Shown in pieces: positions 6,968-10,989 of a stretch of DNA of 10,989 nucleotides (its first letter is position 1; each line of letters begins with the position of its first letter). Where the stretch lies: contig JBKECQ010000062.1 in assembly GCA_047974845.1 (NCBI GenBank), positions 1-10,989 of the forward strand. The letters run 5' to 3'. The notes beneath the pieces are model-generated. The model was given only the letters and a program-made list of their open reading frames with translations. It did no database searches and was not told the origin of the DNA. The position numbers and the translations under genes were made by a program. This DNA comes from Aminipila sp047974845. Lineage in GTDB: Bacteria; Bacillota; Clostridia; Peptostreptococcales; Anaerovoracaceae.

Positions 6968-7013
6968 AAAAAGGCAATTGTTTTACCACCGGGTAAAAAC
7001 AATTGCCTTTTTT
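6968..7013. terminator. Long bidirectional Rho-independent terminator
   Basis: A roughly 20-bp stem, 6968-6987 with 6992-7012 and a single extra A on the right side, closes a 4-nt loop. T-runs follow on both strands (six T at 7008-7013 on plus, five T on minus). It lies between the convergent HxlR and dehydrogenase genes and can serve both. Confidence 0.88.
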
Positions 7014-7025
7014 ATTCACCTTATG

Positions 7026-7064
7026 CTATGATTTTGAGCTATGGTTTTGGACTATGATTTCGGT
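7026..7064. repeat. Three tandem 13-bp repeats
   Basis: CTATGATTTTGAG, CTATGGTTTTGGA and CTATGATTTCGGT follow each other at 7026-7038, 7039-7051 and 7052-7064. They lie in the gap between the terminator and the stop of the dehydrogenase gene. No function is apparent. This is the second unrelated tandem array within 300 bp. Confidence 0.7.
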
Positions 7065-7145
7065 CTAAGAAATAACACAGAACATAAAACCTCTGTCCAG
7101 TACCATCAATTAAAGTTTTATATTTATGTATTTATAAAAGCAAAG

Positions 7146-8096
7146 CTACCTATCTATATAATTTTTAGAAGTTTTTAGCTGTATAATAAGCTTTTTGTTA
7201 AATTCATTTTTAATTTCGTTGACTTTTTCAGCAGGGTACTCAAAAAATCCCTCTCCCGATTTAAGCCCCAGCTTTCCTTCCTTTACTTTTTGTCTAAGTA
7301 TTGGATTTGCCTCTTTTCTATTATCCATTACAGACAGAAGGTTATCCCCCACAGTGCACCAAATATCCAAACCTCCCATATCTGCAACCTCTAACTGTCC
7401 TGTTGTTGCATATCTGAACGCAGGTCCGAATTTCAAGGCTTTATCTATATCCTTAGGTGATGCGACTCCTTCTTCTATCAATGAAAATACTTCCCTCGCC
7501 ACCCCTTGCTGAATTCTGTTAGCCACAAGTCCGGGTACATCTTTAAGAACTCTCACTGTCTGCTTTCCTGCCTTTTTATACAGCTCTTCAACTTGATTAA
7601 ACACAGTTTCCTCCATGTTTCCAAAAAACGAAAGTTCCGCAATAGGCATTAAGTGAGCCGGGTTATACCAATGACATACCATACAATTCTTTTTTCTTTC
7701 TTCAGAAACCTTGGCTATCATTTCCATAAGAGCCAAACTTGAGGTATTACTTGCCAGTATAGCTGTAGGCTTGCAATATTCATCCAGTTGTACAAATAAC
7801 TCTTGCTTTAGTTCTATTTTTTCAGGGGTTGCTTCTATAACATAATCCACATCTGAAACAGCTTGCTTAAGATTTGCGAACATAGATATTCTGTCCAGCG
7901 TCTTTTGGATTTCTTCATGCTTTATATAGTCGTTTTCGCATAAAAACGAAAGCTCTGCCCTAATAGTGTCCTTTACAGAATTTCTCATTGGTTCATATGT
8001 TTCATAAAGGTTTACAGGATAGCCGTTCATAGCAAATGTTTCAGCTATGGCATGACCCATAGTTCCTGCACCTAATACTGCAATTTTGTTAATCAT
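7146..8096 (-). CDS. 3-hydroxyacyl-CoA dehydrogenase-fold enzyme, probable 3-hydroxy-5-oxohexanoate dehydrogenase (HOHDH)
   Basis: The 316-residue protein has an N-terminal Rossmann domain with GAGTMG at 9-14. An acidic residue ends the second strand (E32 in NLYETYEP), which favours NAD. The catalytic elements of the HAD family are present: SNTSS at 116-120, H142 in CHWYNP, E154 twelve residues later, and N193 in VANRI. The C-terminal helical domain starts near 187 (VPGLVANRI). Its HWYNPAHLMP motif differs from the HFFNP of true 3-hydroxybutyryl-CoA dehydrogenases and suggests a free 3-hydroxy acid as substrate. Lying 82 bp downstream of a BKACE gene, it would oxidise 3-hydroxy-5-oxohexanoate to 3,5-dioxohexanoate (triacetate). 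GGAG (8104-8107) lies seven bases before the ATG. Automated annotation would probably say 3-hydroxybutyryl-CoA dehydrogenase. Confidence 0.75.
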   Translation of the reverse strand: MINKIAVLGAGTMGHAIAETFAMNGYPVNLYETYEPMRNSVKDTIRAELSFLCENDYIKHEEIQKTLDRISMFANLKQAVSDVDYVIEATPEKIELKQELFVQLDEYCKPTAILASNTSSLALMEMIAKVSEERKKNCMVCHWYNPAHLMPIAELSFFGNMEETVFNQVEELYKKAGKQTVRVLKDVPGLVANRIQQGVAREVFSLIEEGVASPKDIDKALKFGPAFRYATTGQLEVADMGGLDIWCTVGDNLLSVMDNRKEANPILRQKVKEGKLGLKSGEGFFEYPAEKVNEIKNEFNKKLIIQLKTSKNYIDR

Positions 8097-8178
8097 TTTT
8101 TATCTCCACTCCTCTGATTTTTGGATACAAATGCTTACATTACTTTAGCTAAATGTTTCTGATACATAAGCTAACTCC

Positions 8179-9006
8179 CTATACTCCAAGGATTTCCCTT
8201 GCATCTGTAGCAGTTGCTACTTGGTTACCTGCCAGTTTAATGAATTCCGAAGCTCTTGTCACCAACTGTGCATTTGACTCGGCTAAAGTTCCGGGGGTAT
8301 AGAATACGTTGTCCTCCATACCCACGCGAACGTGTCCACCCATTGCTATTGCTGCCATCATAATAGGTACGTGCCCCTTCCCTACTCCCAGTGCTGACCA
8401 AGTAGAGCCTTCGGGAATAAGGTTCTTCAGGTAAACTAAGTTTTCAACTGTTGCGGCAGAGCCTCCTGCCGCTCCAAGTACAAACTGATAATGAAGTGGT
8501 TCCTTTAATATTCCCTTTTTTAAATAGTAGGTTGAGTTATAAATCATTCCTGCATCAAAGATTTCAATTTCAGGCTTAACTCCACACTCCTGCATAGTGA
8601 TTCCCAGTTCCTCTAAAAACTTAGGGTGATTAATAAATAAGCTGTTGTGTTGCCAATTCATAGATCCGCAGTCATAGGAAGCAAGTTCAGGCTTTATACT
8701 TCTTAGATGTGCCTGTCTTGTTTCATCAGTAGCATTTAAATCCCCACTTGTTGTGCAATTTATAACGATGTCACATTTTTCCTTAATAAGCTTTACGGTT
8801 TCTTCAAATTTGGCAGTATCCATAGTTCCCTTGCCCTCATTATCCCTCATGTGAAGGTGACATATAGCCGCTCCTGCCTTATAGCATTCATTGACATCCT
8901 CTGCAATTTCCTGTGGTGTCATAGGAATATTAGGGTTATCCTCTTTTGTTGGCCATGCTCCGGTTGTAGCTACAGTTATAATTGTCTTTTTCATACTCTT
9001 TGACAT
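8179..9006 (-). CDS. BKACE-family (DUF849) beta-keto acid cleavage enzyme, probable triacetate acetoacetate-lyase (TAL)
   Basis: This is a 275-residue TIM-barrel enzyme of the 3-keto-5-aminohexanoate cleavage (Kce) family. Such enzymes use acetyl-CoA to cut a beta-keto acid into acetoacetate and a CoA ester. The zinc ligands are H50 and H52 (CHLHMR) and E231 (GMEDN). R227 and D232 in GGHVRVGMEDN match the catalytic Arg and Asp of Kce. Other landmarks are PEIEIFDAGM (145-154) and QFVLGAAGGS (174-183). Where Kce has Glu14, which holds the substrate amino group, this protein has W18 (TTGAWPT), so lysine-derived ketoaminohexanoate is unlikely. Triacetate fits the neighbours and would give acetoacetate plus acetoacetyl-CoA. 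A GGAGAGGG site (9014-9021) precedes the ATG, and M5 is a less likely alternative start. It is the first gene downstream of a sigma-54 promoter. Confidence 0.8.
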   Translation of the reverse strand: MSKSMKKTIITVATTGAWPTKEDNPNIPMTPQEIAEDVNECYKAGAAICHLHMRDNEGKGTMDTAKFEETVKLIKEKCDIVINCTTSGDLNATDETRQAHLRSIKPELASYDCGSMNWQHNSLFINHPKFLEELGITMQECGVKPEIEIFDAGMIYNSTYYLKKGILKEPLHYQFVLGAAGGSAATVENLVYLKNLIPEGSTWSALGVGKGHVPIMMAAIAMGGHVRVGMEDNVFYTPGTLAESNAQLVTRASEFIKLAGNQVATATDAREILGV

Positions 9007-9083
9007 AATTATTCCCTCTCCTTTTATATAATCTTATAAAACGCTTTTGAATATCTCACAATTGTTGTTACACCCGCTTATAA

Positions 9084-9100
9084 CGCAATTCAAATGCCAA
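9084..9100 (-). promoter_or_regulatory. Sigma-54 (-24/-12) promoter of the TAL-HOHDH operon
   Basis: The minus strand reads TTGGCATTTGAATTGCG. The invariant GG (9097-9098) and GC (9085-9086) are exactly 10 bp apart, and TTGGCA and TTGC match the consensus elements. Transcription would start near 9073, about 67 bases before the TAL ATG. A sigma-54 activator is encoded divergently next door. Confidence 0.85.
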
Positions 9101-9242
9101 CTTTATTTACCTCCCCATTGAAAGCTTAAGTACTTCTTCTATTTGTTGCTATAACATCTTATTTTTCAAGGACTTATAGTTTAAATATTTTTTCTGTACT
9201 ATGAGATTCTTTGATTTGTATCTGTTAAAAACTTTCAAGCTG

Positions 9243-9251
9243 TGTTACAAT
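9243..9251 (+). promoter_or_regulatory. Possible extended -10 promoter of the sigma-54 activator gene
   Basis: TGT-TACAAT (9243-9251) fits an extended -10 box. The hexamer 17 bp upstream (TGTTAA) is a poor -35. Transcription would begin near 9258, placing the 9274-9300 dyad in the early leader. Confidence 0.4.
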
Positions 9252-9273
9252 CTCAGTGTAATGGAGAAAAAAA

Positions 9274-9300
9274 TCACCATTCAGCTTTGACGAGTGGTGA
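9274..9300. promoter_or_regulatory. Candidate upstream activator site (inverted repeat)
   Basis: TCACCATTC (9274-9282) and GAGTGGTGA (9292-9300) are inverted with one mismatch and a 9-bp spacer. The site is about 175-200 bp upstream of the sigma-54 promoter, a usual enhancer distance, and 45 bp before the activator's ATG. It is a good candidate binding site for that activator, which may also control its own gene. A hairpin in the leader RNA is an alternative. Confidence 0.55.
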
Positions 9301-9344
9301 CAATTATACTCATACCTATATTTTAATAAGACGGGAGGTTCCTT

Positions 9345-10989
9345 ATGAACCAAGAAAATCAAATCTTAGGGCTTTGTGAAGGTTGCATTAATTCTTTAAA
9401 GAAAGTGCTGGATTCCAATATTTCAGCGGCACTTTCTCTAGCCTTAAATCAAAAGCTTTTAATCTTTGAAACCGCTGTAGCCAAGTTTAAAGATAACTAC
9501 ATAGATTTTGAGGAAATTTGTAACCACCTTATAGATGCCATCTATGTAGCTGACAAAAACGGAAAGACCATCTATGTAAACCAAGCATATTTGGATTTCA
9601 GTGGATTGACCATAAATGATTTTGTAGGAAAAAGCGTATATGAAATAAACAGTGAAAAAAAGCTTTACACCAACGGAGTGATTCCTACCGTAATAAAGAC
9701 AAAGGAACGCACTGAAGCGGTGGGAACTGTTATTTCCACAAACAAAAAAATATTTATTACCGGAATTCCTATTTTAGATGAAAATGGAGAGTTAAAATAC
9801 GCAGTAGCCCACGACAAGGACATTGACCATCTTGAAAGGCTAAAAGACGCACTTGCTCTTTTAAAATCTCAGCAGGTCAGCAACAATGCCGAGTTGGAAT
9901 ATTTAAGACAAAGGCAGTTAGTCAATAAAGAGATAATAGCCAAAAGCAAAAATATGTCTGACGCCGTGCAGACTGCACATACTGTTGCCGCCACAGATGT
10001 TACAGTTTTAATATGGGGAGAAAGCGGTACGGGAAAAGAGGTTATTGCCGACTATATCTACAAATTCGGGAAAAGAACAGGCAAGCCGTTTATCAAGATT
10101 AATTGCTCTGCCATTCCCAGCCATTTGTTGGAATCTGAGCTTTTTGGATATGAAGAAGGTTCTTTCACAGGCGCTATAAAGGGCGGTAAAGCAGGCCTTT
10201 TTGAAATTGCCAGCGGCGGTGTAATTCTCCTTGATGAGATTGGTGATATGCCTATAGATTTACAAACAAAGCTCCTTCGTGTGCTTCAGGAAAAAGAAGT
10301 TTGTCGCATAGGCGGAAGTAAGGTAATAAACCTTGACGTCCGAATTATTGCTTCTACTAACAAAGACTTGCTACAAGCTATAAAAAAGGGAGAGTTTAGA
10401 GAAGATTTATATTATAGACTCAACGTAGTCCCTATTTATTTGGCTCCCCTGAGAGAAAGGCGAGAAGATATACAGCCTCTAGTCAAAAGATTCCTTGATA
10501 AATATAACAAGCGTTATGCAAAGCTTGTTCAACTTACTCCGGGAGCACTTTCTATTTTGACAGACTATCAATGGCCCGGTAATATCCGTGAACTGAAAAA
10601 CGTTATGGAACGCATGATAGTAATAAATTCAGGCAGTGAAATTGATGCTGCCACTGTAAAGCAAGTGCTTGGAATACTGCCTGTTACCGAATTCACAGCA
10701 GAACCCCAGTCACTACATTCTACCCAATTCCAGCACACATCGGAAAATATAGCTGAAAATACATCTAAAAACATCACACAAAACACCTCCGAAAATACCG
10801 TACAAAACAATGCAGACCATATTACATCAGAAAATGGAGATTTTATCGCTGGTAGCATATATCTTTCCAAAGCAGATAATAGCCTAAAAAAAGCTGTAGA
10901 GGAGTTCGAAAAAGATATTATAAGGAGTGCTATCTCCGAGAACGGCTCAAAAAGAAAAGCCGCCACGGCACTTAAAGTTGACCATTCTA
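9345..10989 (+). CDS. PAS-domain sigma-54-dependent transcriptional activator, 3' end outside window
   Basis: 548 codons are visible from ATG 9345-9347, six bases after GGGAGG (9333-9338). Residues 1-55 are an N-terminal region of unknown fold. A PAS domain spans about 56-165 (IDAIYVADKNGKTIYVNQAY at its core), followed by a short coiled-coil-like linker (165-195). The AAA+ domain covers about 198-440: Walker A GESGTGKE (225-232), the sigma-54 contact loop as GSFTGA (272-277, a common variant of GAFTGA), Walker B VILLDEIGD (293-301), and the arginine-finger region FREDLYYRLN (351-360). An Asn/Ser/Thr-rich linker (about 450-500) leads to the Fis-type helix-turn-helix, which begins near 515 and is cut by the edge. 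No phospho-receiver domain is present, so the PAS domain probably senses a small molecule. It lies divergent from the sigma-54 promoter of the TAL gene and should drive it. Confidence 0.9.
   Translation, partial: MNQENQILGLCEGCINSLKKVLDSNISAALSLALNQKLLIFETAVAKFKDNYIDFEEICNHLIDAIYVADKNGKTIYVNQAYLDFSGLTINDFVGKSVYEINSEKKLYTNGVIPTVIKTKERTEAVGTVISTNKKIFITGIPILDENGELKYAVAHDKDIDHLERLKDALALLKSQQVSNNAELEYLRQRQLVNKEIIAKSKNMSDAVQTAHTVAATDVTVLIWGESGTGKEVIADYIYKFGKRTGKPFIKINCSAIPSHLLESELFGYEEGSFTGAIKGGKAGLFEIASGGVILLDEIGDMPIDLQTKLLRVLQEKEVCRIGGSKVINLDVRIIASTNKDLLQAIKKGEFREDLYYRLNVVPIYLAPLRERREDIQPLVKRFLDKYNKRYAKLVQLTPGALSILTDYQWPGNIRELKNVMERMIVINSGSEIDAATVKQVLGILPVTEFTAEPQSLHSTQFQHTSENIAENTSKNITQNTSENTVQNNADHITSENGDFIAGSIYLSKADNSLKKAVEEFEKDIIRSAISENGSKRKAATALKVDHS
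10737..10808 (+). repeat. Three tandem 8-residue repeats in the activator linker
   Basis: Residues 465-488 consist of TSENIAEN, TSKNITQN and TSENTVQN, and a partial copy ITSEN follows at 493-497. The DNA copies are diverged, so this is not a recent slippage event. It lies in the linker between the AAA+ and DNA-binding domains. Confidence 0.75.

Noticed and set aside
6792..7064. CRISPR array
   Set aside because: The repeats are 5 and 13 bp in direct contact, without spacers of constant length and without cas genes.
7146..8096. hbd, 3-hydroxybutyryl-CoA dehydrogenase of the butyrate pathway
   Set aside because: The protein is about 30 residues longer than typical Hbd. It has HWYNPAH rather than HFFNP, and it is not next to crt, thl, bcd or etf genes.
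8179..9006. Reading the BKACE gene as kce of lysine fermentation
   Set aside because: The Kce substrate-amino ligand Glu14 is replaced by Trp, and no other lysine fermentation gene (kdd, kal, kamA-like) is visible. The neighbours fit phloroglucinol degradation.
7146..9006. Carnitine dehydrogenase plus dehydrocarnitine cleavage enzyme
   Set aside because: The same two families can form this pair, and a Trp could bind a trimethylammonium group. However, the SDR and cyclase genes nearby have no role in carnitine breakdown, and no carnitine or betaine genes are visible. It remains the main alternative if the two operons are unrelated.
10568..10966. Minus-strand open frame of 132 codons opposite the sigma-54 activator
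   Set aside because: It is antisense to the strongly supported AAA+ and linker coding sequence and has no homology-like motifs. The other long plus-strand frames within the minus-strand genes (870-1076, 1320-1529, 2478-2708, 4447-4743, 7195-7512) are rejected for the same reason.

Overview
The window reads as chromosomal DNA of a low-GC, strictly anaerobic Firmicute (Clostridia-like). The base composition is AT-rich, nearly every start has a strong GGAGG-type Shine-Dalgarno sequence, and the metabolism is fermentative, ending in acetyl-CoA and acetoacetyl-CoA. No species is claimed.

Layout. Positions 3-386 hold the 3' end of a sodium:alanine symporter gene (+) with a strong terminator. Positions 5224 down to 506 hold a minus-strand operon: cupin, SDR reductase, metal-dependent cyclase-fold hydrolase, OFA-type MFS transporter and AEC-type permease. 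A gap of about 1 kb (5225-6253) carries the operon promoter, a cluster of TTAC/GTAA dyads, A-tract repeats and the promoter of a plus-strand HxlR-family regulator (6254-6796). That regulator's stop codon lies inside a 28-copy pentanucleotide array, followed by a bidirectional terminator and a second, 13-bp tandem repeat. Positions 9006 down to 7146 hold a second minus-strand operon: a BKACE-family enzyme and a 3-hydroxyacyl-CoA-dehydrogenase-fold enzyme. From 9345, running off the right edge, is a divergent PAS/sigma-54 activator gene. A sigma-54 promoter at 9084-9100 lies between it and the BKACE gene.

How the genes fit together. The SDR, cyclase, HAD-fold dehydrogenase and BKACE match the four enzyme families of anaerobic phloroglucinol degradation. 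NADPH-dependent phloroglucinol reductase gives dihydrophloroglucinol. Dihydrophloroglucinol cyclohydrolase opens the ring to 3-hydroxy-5-oxohexanoate. A dehydrogenase makes 3,5-dioxohexanoate (triacetate). Triacetate acetoacetate-lyase plus acetyl-CoA gives acetoacetate and acetoacetyl-CoA. The steps are known from anaerobes such as Eubacterium oxidoreducens and Clostridium scatologenes; assigning them to these genes is inference from family, key residues and co-location. Less explained are the control (a sigma-54 switch for the lower pathway, a separate sigma-A operon with an operator cluster for the upper pathway), the His-less cupin, the paired transporters and the unusual repeats around the HxlR gene.
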